A stretch of DNA of 64,000 bases from Diphasiastrum complanatum (lineage: Eukaryota > Streptophyta > Lycopodiopsida > Lycopodiales > Lycopodiaceae). Below are positions 1 through 11,165 of this stretch, in pieces. The notes under the pieces are model-generated. The model did no database searches. It worked only from the letters and a program-made list of their open reading frames with translations, and was not told where the DNA came from. Each line of letters opens with the position of its first letter. The stretch's first letter is position 1. The position numbers were made by a program, and so were the translations under genes. Where the stretch lies: positions 8,249,267 through 8,313,266 of the forward strand of contig CM055111.1 of NCBI GenBank assembly GCA_029204225.1, in the 5' to 3' direction.

Positions 1-832
1 AAATGAGTACAATAAGTTTGCGGATCGAAGCCTCATACTCTAAGATATTTTTGAGCGACTAAATAAAAGTCTGAATTAAGTGCAACTACTGATAAGAAGT
101 AAGTGCAATAGCAATCTTTAATCAACTCTAAAGAACTGAGCTAGAATGCTCAAGAGTATTCAAGCTCGCAGGCTTGAAAGAGAGCTAACTATTCAATACT
201 TGGTCTCTTTTGAATTGAGAGTTCTGATCATGTTGATATAGGAATAAGAACTAAACTATTTACACTAAGCAATTAAGTCATCAAATGCGGCTGCCAGTTG
301 GCTAGAGTCTGTTGACATTCATCCAGTTCTTCTCAGAAGTTGCTTGCTGATAAGCGGTGACATTTGGCCGTAAACAGTCTATCTGCATAAATGAACATGA
401 CTGTCACTCTGTAGAAATGAACGTAAACTGTCATCAGGGAGAAGCAAAAATGCCAAAGTGAGAGAAAATCCCTAAGGGTGAAAAATGAGAAGGTCTTCAG
501 TCAAGTCATTTTTTATAATTTTTAGGGCACTTTGAAAATGCAAAAAATGTGACACTGTATTTTTACTCGAAATTCCTGACAGGTGACAAATGCAAAAAAC
601 GCGACACTATATTTTTACTTGCAATTTTTTACAGTGTCACTTTAAGAGAAAATTGACTTTAGCAAAAGACGACATTGTTGGATTTTGTAGTGAGACAATT
701 TCTAACACTATTGTCAAACTCCGTGTATTTCTGTACTGTGTAAAACATGGGAGATTCCGCAAAACTGGATAAATAGTTGGATGAAGATTAAAAACCGATT
801 AGTCATTTAATAGGAAGGAGAATAATCCAACA
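1..832 (-). mobile_element. 3' LTR portion of minus-strand copia element (B-prime), cut by window edge
   Basis: Reading the minus strand, the RNase H tail ends in a purine run (AAGAGAGAG) followed at position 832 by TGTTGGATT, the expected polypurine tract and LTR start of a copia element. The LTR would run leftward and out of the window, so its end and target duplication are not visible. Inside it a direct repeat of about 38 bp (around 540-576 and 591-627, sharing the CGACACTATATTTTTACT-like core) is present. No coding region is supported here. Confidence is limited because only one LTR is seen. Confidence 0.4.
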
Positions 833-1630
833 CTCTCTCTTATTCTAAATCCATGAATGCCTTGACCTTTAAACTCAGCTTTGCACAGAACTTTCTGTGT
901 GCATTTAAGCTTAATGCTTTAGTAAAAATATTTGTTGTCATATCTTGCATTTGACAATACTGCAATCTAACCTCTTTGTCGAGAACTTTGCTTCTGACAT
1001 AGTGATACTTCAGTTCAATGTGTTTACTCCTAGAATAAAATCTAGGGTTGGCTGATAAGACAATGGCACTTTAATTATCACAAAATAATAATGTCGGAGC
1101 ATATTGATTCAGACTGATATCTGAAAGTTTCTCAACCGAATTGCTTCCTTTGTAGCTTGTGAGGCTACAATATACTCTGATTCTGTAGAAGATAGAGCTA
1201 TCGAAGATTGCTTGCAACTGTTCCAAGAAATTGGACCATTGTTGAGGAAGAATGTAAATCCGGAAGTGGATCTACGAGTGTCTAATCTCCTGTCCAACTT
1301 GCATCTGTAAAACCAATGAGTAAATTGATTTTGTCATTAGCGACTGCTCCATAACAAATGCAAAAGTCCATAGTAGCTTGACGATATCTCATGACTCTGA
1401 TAAGAGCCTTCCAATGTGTTACACCAGGGTTCATCATATACTGACTTAAAGAAATGACTGCAAAAGCTATATCTGGTCTGGTACAGATCATTGCATTCAT
1501 AAGAGATCCTATAATAGAATGGTAAGGATACTCACGCATCTGCTCCTTCTCTTGAATTTTTTGAGGATAGTGGTCCTTTGACAATTTGAGACCTGGTTTC
1601 GTTGGTGAGAGAGCTAACTTGCAATGGAGC
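833..1630 (-). pseudogene. Ty1/copia reverse transcriptase C-terminus and RNase H, decayed (copia B-prime)
   Basis: The minus strand encodes the end of a copia polyprotein. Frame 1282-1584 carries the post-RT stretch (SIIGSLMNAM, RPDIAFAVISLSQYM, THWKALIRVMRY) and the RNase H entry GFTDASW. After a frame change, 1109-1297 carries RRSTSGFTFFLNNGPISW and SSTESEYIVASQATKEA. The last piece, down to about 850, reads SKHIELKYHYVRSK and IFTKALSLNAH, the usual RNase H C-terminus. Frameshifts and an in-frame stop make it non-functional. It is a close relative of copia B at 58953-61715. The homology ends at about 1626, where unrelated sequence begins. Confidence 0.85.
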
Positions 1631-1892
1631 CTAGATTACATCAGGCAGGAACTGTTGCTCCTACAAGATGATATAGCTTCAGCCTTCAGATTCATTTCAA
1701 ATAGTAAACTCGTAAGTAACTGTAAACACTCTATTCTTTATGTATAGCTTCTTTCAAAAATTTATTGTATAATATTTATCTTAAATATAACATACTTTGT
1801 GTTGAATTTATGCAGGTATGTAAAAGACATGAGCTCAAGATCAAATGCAGAGATATTGGCAAAACTATCCAACTGATGGAAGAACATTGAGA
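1631..1892 (+). pseudogene. Possible two-exon remnant of an unidentified gene
   Basis: I do not recognise this. One plus-strand frame reads LDYIRQELLLLQDD...FRFISNSKL up to about 1708 and is followed by a strong donor (CTC|GTAAGTAA). After about 105 bp, an acceptor (TTTATGCAG at about 1814) is followed by a frame reading VCKRHELKIKCRDIGKTIQL and then a stop. The paired splice signals and open frames on either side are what suggest an exon pair. The pieces are short (about 27 and 24 codons) and could be chance. It lies directly against the broken end of the copia B-prime fragment. Confidence 0.25.
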
Positions 1893-1984
1893 TTTACTAT
1901 TTGAAAATACATGTCCATCATCGTTATTGAATATGAAAACAAGAATCTTGTTATTTTATCAATCTAGAAAATTGCAATCCAGTA

Positions 1985-2580
1985 TTGTACTATGGACACA
2001 ACTTGATTATAAGAATCTATATTGATATCAATAAAAATCTTATAAATGGGTTGTTTACATGTAAGATTGTATCTCCTTTTTTGGATAGTAATATATACAT
2101 ATTTACATTTGAAATCCTATTCAATAAGTTTATCTTTATTTTCTATATCAGTATCAGGAGCTGTCAAGGCAACAATCTCCTATCTTGTAATTTCGCCTTC
2201 CTCTGTATTAGGAAGGACTTCTATGTCTCTTTGATTGTATATAAAAAGATCTGCATCCTGAGCAACCTAAAAGGCTTTTAAGGCAGGAGCAACATTATTT
2301 TTCATGCCCTCAAGCTCTGGCACAAAACTTACACCATTTTGTACAAAAGTTTTGACCAACTCTTGCCGCAATCTATACACTTCGTCGGGATTATACAAGT
2401 CAAGAGTGAATTGTCATGACAAACCGAGTGAATGAGCAAATTACTAACAATGACACTAAATAATTAATAATTAGAATGAAACAAATGAGCAAAATATTAC
2501 CTTGTCAATATCGATATCGACTTGTAGATTGTACCACTCAAAAAAGAGCTTTGTATTATACAGGACAAACCATGCACAAC
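1985..2580 (-). pseudogene. Degraded coding exons of an unidentified protein, minus strand
   Basis: On the minus strand, a frame from about 2570 to 2502 reads WFVLYNTKLFFEWYNLQVD and ends at a donor-like AAG|GTAATA. Past a short AT-rich stretch, a second frame (about 2415 down to 2000) reads NPDEVYRLRQELVKTFVQNG, SFVPELEGMKNNVAPALKAF, DADLFIYNQRDIEVLPN and TEEGEITR over roughly 120 codons. It is interrupted by only three stops, all TAG. The composition (mixed charged and hydrophobic, no low complexity) looks like real protein rather than a shadow. I cannot name the family. No start or complete gene structure is visible. Confidence 0.35.
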
Positions 2581-2599
2581 TAACATATATGACCAGAAT

Positions 2600-3335
2600 A
2601 AAGGCAATAAAGAATGAACTGCATTCCATAGGCGATTGCATATGTGATGTCGAGTTGGTGCGGGGCATTGCCAATCCTTAATCAAATGTTCATGCTTGTG
2701 AGGCTTGTGCTTTGGAAAAAGCACATAGAAAGCCATTTCCAAGATGTTCTACTTCCTCTCAAGAAATTTTTCAACTAATCCACTCGAATGTGCATTTCTC
2801 TTCAACTAAAAGCAATGGTGGTGCATCTATGTTTACCTTTTATTAATGACTATTCAAGATTCATATAGATTTATCTCTTCTCTTCAATGTCAATGACGTT
2901 TGAAACTTTCTCCACCAAATTCCAGGAGTATTGTGAGCAACAAGACATCAAAAGGGAACTTACATGTCCTTATTCACCTCAATAAAATGGAGTGGCCGAG
3001 AGGAAAAACTGAGCTCTATGAATGTGCAAAAGCTATGAGGTTGGATGCATGTCTTCCAAAGACATTTTTGGGGTGAGGCTCTCACTTGTGCAAACTTCTT
3101 ATGCAATTTGTTGCCTAATCTTGCTATTGGAGGTAAAACACTTATGAATTGTTGTATAAGAAGAAGCCTAATGTTGAGAACTTGAGGATATTTGGATCCA
3201 AATGTTTTACACGTGTTCCATTGAAAGTAAGGAGTAAAGATGATCCCAACTCTATCAAGGAGGTCATGGGAGGTTTGCATCAAGAGCTGATAGACTTCAA
3301 TCAAGTTGGAAAACTATTGCAAATAAGGTAGACTT
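2600..3335 (+). pseudogene. Ty1/copia GAG-pre-integrase and integrase fragment (copia A, copy 1)
   Basis: The plus strand shows a copia integrase in pieces. CEACALEKAHRKPFPRCST is the zinc-finger junction before integrase. It is followed by LIHSNVHFSSTKSNGG, then EYCEQQD and a decayed PYSPQ-NGVAERKN catalytic region, with several stops. The 3149-3331 frame reads VENLRIFGSKCFTRVPLKVRSK, the integrase C-terminal signature. Gag, protease and RT are absent. The same family, inverted and with matching sequence, occupies 57900-58952. It is abutted on the left by the unidentified minus-strand exon relic, so the element is truncated on both sides. Confidence 0.75.
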
Positions 3336-4072
3336 CAATGAATAGTTTCCCACAAATGATTGTCGCAAAGAAGAAGATATGGCCTCTATGGGGTAGCAAG
3401 AAAGAATGTCGTCTTGACTGCAAGCATTTACTCACCAAGAAGTCTTCAAATAATTCACAATGTAGAAGAATTACTAACATGTCTATTTTCCACATATTGT
3501 GCACTAATTCCACGTAGATTGAAGCCTTTCTTGAGAACTAGACAACATTGTTGGGAAAGAAATTCCAAAATAAAACACTTGAATTTAGATCCCAACATAG
3601 AAACTCCGAAAACTTGCAGAAACTCCAACTTAGAGTGCATTGTCTTGGAGCTCATGCAACAATCACACTTTAGACACTCCAAAAACTTGCAAAAACTACA
3701 ACATAGAATGAGTGCACTTACCTGGAGCTCACGCAGTAGCCACACTTCAGAAACTCGAGCATAGAATGAAGAATAGAATGAGTGCACTGACCTGGAGCTC
3801 ACGTAGCTCATGGAATGAATGTTGCTAGCTCATGTAGCAGCTTGACAATTCCTCATAAAATAACTTTAACAGAACTGTTTTTCTCACAACAATAGCTACT
3901 CCTCCAATGATGGCTGTTTTCTATAGCATGGAAATTCTTGAGACATGCTTATTGCTCTCACAAAGCAATGGCTCTACAAAGTATGGGCATCTACAACATT
4001 TCCTGTTACAAAAATGGCTCTTCACAAAGCAAGATTGTTCCTTCTGTGAATCTCTCTTAGAGCCTAGTCACG
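3336..4072 (+). repeat. Non-coding stretch with a short degenerate minisatellite
   Basis: No gene is supported. Between about 3593 and 3815 a unit of roughly 70-75 bp occurs three times with divergence. The last two copies share a 31-bp core beginning ATAGAATGAGTGCACT at 3703 and 3773, and each unit contains CTGGAGCTCAC-like sequence. Open frames across it are shadows of the repeat. Its right edge meets segment A1 at about 4073. Confidence 0.5.
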
Positions 4073-5248
4073 TTTCTCTCGACGGATGAGACTCTCAGAA
4101 ATCGTGTGAGGTGAAATTTTATCATCTATAGTTATAATGGCTATACTATAACAAAAATATTAACATACTATCTTCATATAGGTGAAAAAAGCGTAATTTT
4201 TTTTAAAAAATTAAGGAAATTTTGCCCCTGTCTCATACGTTTTTCATTGTTTAACGAAAATTTGCCCCAAAATAAAACATTGCCCCTACATGGCCTGGGT
4301 TGCCGCTTATGGGACATGTGTCCCACCAATTGCTCAGTCACATGTACAACTGGCCTTAGTCTCTTGACTGGACCCGAAACACAATAATATTATAGTAAAT
4401 TAACTTCTATTCTAACTTTTCATTACTAGCCTTTAAGAACCTACAATTATAAATTTATTAGGTAAATCTATGTTTTTTTAGATGAGCTTGTAAGGCATTG
4501 TAGGCTTTTCACGAGCACTGGGCCTTACTATGTGAAGCAAAGTGTAACTTTCTTTGGCTCTAGTATCTTGTGTCCTTTTATATGAGAGGCATGAGGCCAT
4601 ATGTGCAAGTCCTTTGGCCCCGTTCTAATCAAGTTTTAACATGTACAACTTTCATGCGATGTACTATGTGGCAAGCCTATCCCATAAGCAAAAGTGTAAC
4701 TTTGCATGCACATCGTATATATGCAAACATTCCCCTTCAATTTCAAGGTTGATATGTGAAGGGAATGGCAAAAGTTTCACACACATGAATGATGTGGGTT
4801 GTGTGGACTCCTCACAATAGGACCAAAGCTAGTAACAATGATTTATTAGTTCAAGATACCCACGTGACGATACCTCATTGGACCCAAAAATCTCATGCAT
4901 GGGATTACATGCCTATAAAGGTCCTGGATCCTTGCATGTTGGAGACATTGCCTAATTTGGAAAAATAGCGCCTTAATGAAAAGCATTATGCCCATATGTC
5001 ATATGTTGTCCCATAAATTTTCGGGAGTCCTTTCATCTTCCACATTTAAATCAAAACAAAGCTTATACCCTATATGCATGTCTGTGTGCACATGTGATTG
5101 GAAGCTCCTAAGAAATTTGGGTCTTTGGGACCTAGGGTGCGTGCAGGAAACTAAACTTTGGGGCCCACAAAAAAAACTTAAATTTAAAAGGCCCAATCGC
5201 TGCCCTTGCCCATGCCATGTGGCACGTTCAAATCGCATTGGGGCAATT

Positions 5249-5425
5249 GCTGGGTGGTATCTATAAGGGCCAGGTGCCGGGATAATGCACCAAATCCTAA
5301 ACCCTAAAGCATGACCTTGTGACATGCTAAGATGGTGCTACGGCAACTATAGGGTGGTATCTATAAGGGCCAATGGCTTAGGATAGTGCACTAAACCCTA
5401 AAGCATGACCTTGTGACCTTAGATA
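5249..5425 (+). repeat. Local tandem duplication inside A1
   Basis: A unit starting GGGTGGTATCTATAAGGGCC and ending GCATGACCTTGTGAC occurs at about 5249-5324 and again at about 5352-5425, with about 100-bp spacing. Each copy contains TAAACCCTAAA, which resembles the plant telomere unit but is a single short match. Only the start of the first unit exists in A2 (around 12716-12763), where the sequence jumps directly to the TPR-gene leader. Confidence 0.6.
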
Positions 5426-5429
5426 AACC

Positions 5430-6161
5430 CTATCACTATGTGCATTGATGCCAAGTCATTCTCATACACCGTAATTTGCGTTTGGACTAATAGCATACAC
5501 ATGTCACATTTTTATAGGTTTTGAACACCAATGTTCAAAGACGTATTTTGGTTCCTAATATATTCTTAAATTTAATCACCTACCAAGCAATAAGTCACTT
5601 GGTACCTACATGTTCTAGGAACTTTTTTAATTCTAAGAGTACTTTTGGAAGCCGACTTTCAAGGAAGCAGGCAACCGCCATTAATTCTCTCTACTTTTGG
5701 CTGAAAACGATTCTCTACAAAAACAAAAAGGTAGCGAACGACTACAGAGAGCAGTTGCAGGTCGGCATCCGCTCGCAAATAACTCAATAAGGTATTGGAC
5801 ATAAAACCAGTACAAATTACGCCAAATAGACCTACCTTGCCGCAGAGAGGCTCGGTAGGTAATGACCACCCATTACATATTTGGTGTTCCTAGAGGTGTA
5901 TTATGTATCTCCATAGAGCCTTGGGGTGATCACTCACGAAGTTCGACGACAACAACGCTGATGCTGATGCTGCTGCTGCTATTTTATGATGGTGTTAGTA
6001 AGGTGAGGATCGACGCAGCTGATGCTGGCGATGACCAGTTAGTTAATTTGCGGTCTTCGTTGTTGCTGTTGCTGTTGTAATCAGAAAATGCAGAAAATGT
6101 GTAGGCAAAGAAGGGTTATTGGGCAGCTAGTCAGCCCATCTCGCTTTCGCTCTGATTGCAG
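5430..6161 (+). other. A1-specific insert and leader of the TPR pseudogene
   Basis: Most of this stretch (to about 6005) is absent from A2. It contains short CTG/TGC trinucleotide runs around 5955-5985 and 6055-6078. The remainder (6006-6161) matches 12767-12921 in A2 and ends in a pyrimidine-rich, acceptor-like TTTCGCTCTGATTGCAG. I infer this may be an intron end before the first recognisable coding exon. No complete ORF is supported. Confidence 0.4.
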
Positions 6162-8160
6162 GAACAGCAGCATCGGATGCTAGCAGGAATTTACAACAAA
6201 ACATAGGGAAGCGGGGAATTTGCCTAGACCGATTGTTTCCTTAGAGGTATTAAGGATGAGTTTAGTGCTGAAGCTGCAAAAATAGCCAATTCTTTCCTGC
6301 TCAGACGATTTAGCGGACAATATTATCCTGCTGCTGCTGCTACGTCCACAGGGGACTATGCATCAGCACTAATTGCCCAATTGTCAGCTTCAAGGACCGG
6401 TTATGGAAGCTGGCTTGCAGAGAAATTTAATGGGGTACGAACTCTTGCGAAAGAAAGCACATGCTTGTCTCAACAAGGGGTTAAATCAAACCTTCACACT
6501 GTTTCAAATTGGAAGCATACGTATAGGAGTATTAGTTCGAAGATATCCCGCGCAAGGGAGAGCATAGAGAATAGCAAAGAGGAGGTCTTGCGGAAAAAAT
6601 CTGCAAAATCTGAGGACGAGGATATTGAAACAAGAGGCGGATCGAGTGAAGATTCAAATGCCACTCGATTGAACGAGATTTCTGGCAAGAATACGGATTC
6701 CAATTCGTTTTTGGATGAACAAGGAAGTGATTCTGGAGGCCAAGGTTTTCCGGTTGACAGTAGTGATGATGAAGTCCGCAAAGCAAGTGGTGAATCTGAA
6801 TCCTCTTCTGATTCCAAGGGAGATGGTTTCAAAATAGTTGAGAAGGAGCGGTCGACACTGCCTAGCCTGAATTTGAGACCTGCATGGTGGTAGTCCTCAC
6901 AAAATCCTGGCATACGCCAACAGAGCTTTGAAAATCTTGGGCAAAGGATCCAAAGATACGATCGAGGTTGGCATGTGTTTGCATCTCTCCGGATCAGCGT
7001 ACTACAAGATGGGCAAATACGACACTTGTTTGGCAAATCTAAGTCGAGCGCTTCAAATAATCAGCGCCAAGGAAGAAGAAGGTCAGGATTGCAGAGCACT
7101 TAAGTTTGCTGTTCATTTTCTGCTGGGAGACACAATGACTGCCATGGGTAAGAACGATAATGCGTTGGGTCATTATACACTGGGACTTTCCATTCAAGAA
7201 GAGCTCCTTGAATCTGGGCATCCCCAACTGGCCTATAATTGCAGGCGAGTAGCCGAAGCCTTCACTCAGGTGGTGCGGTTTGAAGAAGCCTTACCACTGT
7301 GCCAGAAAGCCCTGCAGATTCATAGCGGATACCATGGCGATTGCTCAATGGAAGAGGCATCCGATCGTCGTCTGCTTGCAGTCATTCACAGGGGCTTAGA
7401 GGATCACGAAAAAGCATTACGAGAGCATAAACTCGTGAAGGATATTCTTACATCAAAGGGAAAAACACGGGAGGTTGATATGGTAGACATAGCCATTGCT
7501 GATTCCTACATTTCTCTGCAACGTTACGAGGATGGAGAGTGCGACATTTTGTCTAGAAGAAACGAGCCCCTTAAGAGGTCTTGCCCATGTCAATCTAGCT
7601 AAAACGTATTTGCTTCAGCAAAGGCTGGATAACGCAAGGCAAGAATGTGAAACAGGGCTAGAAATTTTGAGCAACAGCAGAACAGAAGAGGCCAATCTAT
7701 TGACAATAGCTGAGGGATTCACAGAGCTGGCCTCTATATTTGAAGGAATGCGTGAGACTGAGCAGGCCATTGAGCTTCTGGAGCAGGCACTTAGCCTTAC
7801 CAAAAAATTCCCGGTCACTTGAATGCTGTGGCAGGTACACAAGCGCAGATTGGTATGCTTCTCTATTTAGGCAAGAAGCACTGCCTTACATGAGGATGCA
7901 GCATCACAATTGCGGGCTAGTTTTGAAGATGACCATCCAAACCTTGCTTTAGTTCTTAACCAGATGGGTTTAGCCAATTTGGAGCTAAAGAAGTTCTCTT
8001 TGACAGCAGAGCTTTTTGAAAAATGCGCACAGTTTGGAATATTTAAAGATGCCACTGTTGTCTTTAAAACACACACCCATGTTGCATTGTGCACAACTGT
8101 CTTTAGAACCCTTGGGTTAGCTGATCCCATAAAACCTTTGCTAACATCATTGGACTGCAG
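6162..8160 (+). pseudogene. Kinesin-light-chain-like TPR protein pseudogene, copy A1
   Basis: The broken reading frame encodes a plant TPR protein of the kinesin-light-chain-related type, a family that binds partners through tandem 34-residue helical hairpins. A Ser/Glu-rich acidic N-terminal region (6381-6880) is followed by TPRs. Recognisable blocks are HLSGSAYYKMGKYDTCLANL, FLLGDTMTAMGKNDNALGHY, EAFTQVVRFEEALPLCQKAL, IADSYISLQRYEDG, EETSPLRGLAHVNLAKTYL and NQMGLANLELKKF. Breaks seen against A2: a lost C near 6175, loss of CA near 6242, an 85-bp deletion at about 6880 and a 14-bp deletion at about 7532. Frame changes near 7815 and 7885 are shared with A2. The absence of obvious introns over 2 kb could mean a retrocopy or an intron-poor gene. 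The exact subfamily is uncertain. Confidence 0.75.
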
Positions 8161-8161
8161 A

Positions 8162-8226
8162 CAACAGTGGAGGAGGCCAATTTTTTTTCTGAGAGCTGTG
8201 GGCGTCTGATCATCACAGGTGAATAG
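8162..8226. repeat. 65-bp repeat unit linking A1 to segment B
   Basis: This piece (CAACAGTGGAGGAGGCCAA ... CAGGTGAATAG) recurs in the same orientation at 16117-16182 with only about four differences. It sits exactly between the end of A1 and the start of inverted-repeat arm B1. It is not part of A2 or of arm B2. Its edges look like splice signals (CTGCAG before, CACAG|GTGAAT after), so it might be a short exon, but no frame is convincing. Confidence 0.6.
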
Positions 8227-8299
8227 CTTACTCTAACTTGATCAGTCAATTGGCAATCTCTAGCCATATATGAAGTGGTCATAAGTTCCTTCTGTATAA

Positions 8300-9630
8300 A
8301 CAAATTCTCCTTGTTAAAGAATTTACAAAACCATTATGTACTTTTTATTGAGGCCACATGGAGATGAGGCACCATGATTGCTATCCATTTTTTGAGTTGC
8401 TTTAGTATAACATTTCAACCTTGCTACAATGCCCAACAATAAAAAAAATATTTGTAATTTCTTGATGTTCTACTTTTTAACTGAGAGGTGAAATTGATGC
8501 ATATGAAAATGATTTTACCTTTCACCTTAATGTTCGACAAAAAAATAAAAGAACCAAAGATTTGTAACCTTTTCGATCAAGGTTGGGGCCACAAATCTTT
8601 GGACACCTTGATTTGCAATGAACATGTTAATTGCTATAGGGGCTAATGAAATCAAAGTGTCGATGCCCATGTTATAAAGATGGTGAAAAAGAATACTAGC
8701 CTATCACCAATTAATGTTAATGAGGATAGGAAATATGAGTAGGAGGTTATAATATGTGAGAAAATTGGTTTATAATTTAAAATGTATATTGGAAATAAAA
8801 TGGTTTCCTATATGAAATTGAGACACACACATTTTGTAGCTAGGAAAAGAAATTTATGATTTAGAAATGGTAGAAATGTATCTAGGGAAATAAGGTTTTC
8901 CCTAGATGCAATTTATGCACATGCATTTTTTAACTAAAAAAAAAGCTTTACTAGTTAGAAGGGGTCCAAATCCACAGGTTAACTAGGAAAAATCGTGTGA
9001 AACTAAGAAATTTGACATTTTTCCTATATAGGAATTGATCATAAGTTCCTTGTGTATCTACATCTCAAAGTGCAATGAGGCATTATTGTCTTAAAATAGA
9101 GCAATTGCAGTTGCACTAGCATGCAACCCTTGACTGCCAGTATTATTTAAAGCCAATTACTATAATCTTAATGCAAAACTCAAGAAATAGTGTACAGCCA
9201 TAAAGCCAAATATTTGGGACTACTAAGTCATTGCATCCATGCTCCAATTTATAATCCTTCACTTCATGCTTCTCCATTTGAAGTTTGAAATAGTCCATTA
9301 CTCCTCAATCAAGACGGTGGATTCAAATCTCGCTCATGGAATGGTTTGACCTACGACACAAAGATGTTGCGTCAGTAATTCATGAACTCGATGATTAGCA
9401 TTTTTTGTTACTAAGATTTGAGCTACAGCTTTAGTGATTGCGAGAGAGTATGTTGGATGAGGTTTACGCTTCAAAGCTTTAATGAAAAATAAACTGATGG
9501 GCAGGAATTATTTTGCAAAGGTATCAAGCGGAAACACAGACACTCCATTAAACGTGTGACGGTGCATCGAGCATGTTGACCGAAGGAGATGAGCTTTACT
9601 ACGTCGAAAGTAAAGATTATCTTGCAAATA
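8300..9630. other. AT-rich non-coding part of arm B1, downstream of the LTP gene
   Basis: No coding region or RNA gene is supported. The stretch lies 3' of the minus-strand LTP gene and is matched by 42250-43440 in arm B2. Short internal differences from B2, such as an extra GGGAAATAAGGTTTTCCC palindrome-like stretch near 8884, are consistent with neutral drift. Confidence 0.5.
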
Positions 9631-9633
9631 TTA

Positions 9634-10092
9634 TCAGGATAACACAATCCTTTGTAACAAACTCCAAATTATACGTGCATGCGGAGATGTATTGTAAGAA
9701 AAATAAATCGACGTGAGTCTAAATTCTGGATTCAGAGCATTGCAAATCATACTGAGCTCTTGTATGTCTAGGTACATACCGTTGCATTTGAAGCCACTGG
9801 GGATATAGTTGCCGTAACCGCATGTCCTCGGTATTCTCAAAGCATTTGCGATGTTAATTGAAGAGACTTTTTGTTTCGCTGCAGTCAGAGTAGCGCACAA
9901 ACATTGAGCTTTCCCCTGATATGCCTTGAGTGCATTACAGCAATTTTGTGAGGGCTTCATAGGCCGATTGCCAGCAGCCGAGAGGCACCCAGTCAAGGAC
10001 CCAAAGTTGTTAGGATTGCACTGAGCACTGACGTATGAAGATAGGAGCAATGCAAAGATCAAGAAACACAGGGCGAGCTTAAGGAATGCCAT
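9634..10092 (-). CDS. Secreted eight-cysteine lipid-transfer-like protein, copy 1
   Basis: The product is a plant non-specific lipid-transfer-like protein, a small secreted protein that holds a lipid in a helical cavity closed by four disulfides. The first about 23 residues are a signal peptide (MAFLKLALCF ... SYVSA) ending just before QCNPNN. The eight-cysteine pattern is complete: C-x10-C-x14-CC-x11-C-x-C-x24-C-x11-C. The spacing is closer to DIR1-like/minor LTP types than to classical type 1. The ORF runs 152 codons, but a donor-like ACG|GTATGT lies right after the eighth cysteine (GT at 9779-9778). LTP genes often carry an intron there, so the C-terminal about 45 residues are probably intron read-through. 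This copy has CAA where copy 2 has TAA at the codon after MYLDI. Confidence 0.8.
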   Translation of the reverse strand: MAFLKLALCFLIFALLLSSYVSAQCNPNNFGSLTGCLSAAGNRPMKPSQNCCNALKAYQGKAQCLCATLTAAKQKVSSINIANALRIPRTCGYGNYIPSGFKCNGMYLDIQELSMICNALNPEFRLTSIYFSYNTSPHARIIWSLLQRIVLS

Positions 10093-10168
10093 AGTAATTG
10101 TATTTCAGATCCTCAAACTCAGAAAACCAGAATTTGAGATCCAGATGGTTTTGGTCAGTTCTGACTGC

Positions 10169-10181
10169 AGAATATATAGGC
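10169..10181 (-). promoter_or_regulatory. Probable TATA box of LTP copy 1
   Basis: On the minus strand CCTATATATT lies about 80 bp upstream of the ATG at 10092. The same motif and spacing are kept in copy 2 (41533-41542), next to a shared CTGCAGTC. Confidence 0.55.
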
Positions 10182-10199
10182 GATCATGTATACGTAATG

Positions 10200-11165
10200 C
10201 ATGCAAGAACAAGAACTGATAAAGGAGGCTAGAGACCCGAAGGTATATCGAAATTGCTTGATACATTAAGAAAACGACAGGGCTACTGCTGCCTTAACAT
10301 TGTGTAAGTGCTTACGGAAAGTTGTTGTTGGATGTCGCATCGAAATTAATGACAAATACAACTTCGCAGTCTTCGCTCACCAGCTGCCACAGATATTTTG
10401 GTGTTTCCATAAAAAACACAGGTTTCTACTATCTAACTTCACGCAGCTAAGACCTACTGTTGAAGAATATCAGCGGAAGATCATTAAATTGGGTACACAG
10501 GGTTTCAATCATTCTTCAATGAGGCTTCGGAATTCCAACAAATGAAAGTAAAATCTTTGCGATCCTTGTTGACAGTCGAGACTCGAGATGGTCCAGACTT
10601 CTTCATAGTGTAACCTGTAGTATTCATTGCACCGCTTTTGCCTTTTCTCACCAACTCACTTCCCAATCAGTTATACTGAAAGCCTTACAGGTAAATGATC
10701 ATATGGTTCAGCAATCAGGGTGTGTCATATTCGGAGACGAGTCAAGCTTGCATAATGCATTACTGAGGCCGGTGTTTCTTTCTTTTTGGAGTGGGTTGGT
10801 ACACAATTTATGAAGGCGTGTAGTTCCCTAGCATACCGTACAAGGTGCAAAGTACTTTTGAAGTTCTCACATGGAGGATATTACAACACACTTGAATGGA
10901 AAACCTATAATTCATATAAAAAAGTTTACACAATATGAAATTTACCTAACAAATTTTTTTTTTTAGGTTTCTAAAACGTACAGGTTTAATCACTTAGAGG
11001 TGATGAGAATATTCATATTTTGAGAATATGTTTTTGGGTTATAATTTTTTTTTAAAAAAAAGTTTTGAGCATATTAATTGTAGGATTATATGTGAAATTT
11101 TCACACGTGTGCGAATGTCACAAAATGTGATTTGATCTCGTAAGGGTTTGTGATTGCACTTAATT
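10200..11165. other. Upstream region of LTP copy 1 (arm B1)
   Basis: This is non-coding sequence 5' of the LTP gene, conserved with 40550-41520 in arm B2. An 81-codon frame (10300-10545) is open in both arms but has only a TTG at its start and no early ATG, so I do not call it a gene. The right part is AT-rich with T and A runs near 10955 and 11045. Confidence 0.5.

Larger units (their letters stand above)
4073..8160 (+). repeat. Direct segmental duplication, copy A1
   Basis: From CTCTCGACGGATGAG at about 4075 to GACTGCAG at 8160, this sequence is repeated in the same orientation at 11504-15017. The first about 1.2 kb is non-coding (ORFs of about 95 codons in both copies are not convincing), and the rest holds the TPR pseudogene. 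A1 contains about 700 bp (roughly 5300-6005) that A2 lacks. It also carries deletions A2 lacks (85 bp at about 6880 and 14 bp at about 7532). A2 begins exactly where segment B ends. Confidence 0.9.

Noticed and set aside
3455-3811. 118-codon minus frame and 134-codon plus frame over the same DNA
   Set aside because: Both run through the degenerate 70-75-bp minisatellite and repeat its translation; neither has a motif.
4976-5325. 96- and 108-codon frames in A1 (and the counterpart 12412-12699 in A2)
   Set aside because: Composition is low in typical protein features, and both strands are open over the same stretch. The A copies differ by a frame-changing insertion in this region.
5285-5405. 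TAAACCCTAAA telomere-like motif
   Set aside because: Only one and a half units per copy, inside a local duplication; not a telomeric array.
10300-10545. 81-codon frame conserved in both inverted arms (also 41218-41463)
   Set aside because: It has only a TTG at its start and no early ATG. Both differences between the copies change an amino acid, and the conservation is explained by the recent duplication of the whole segment.
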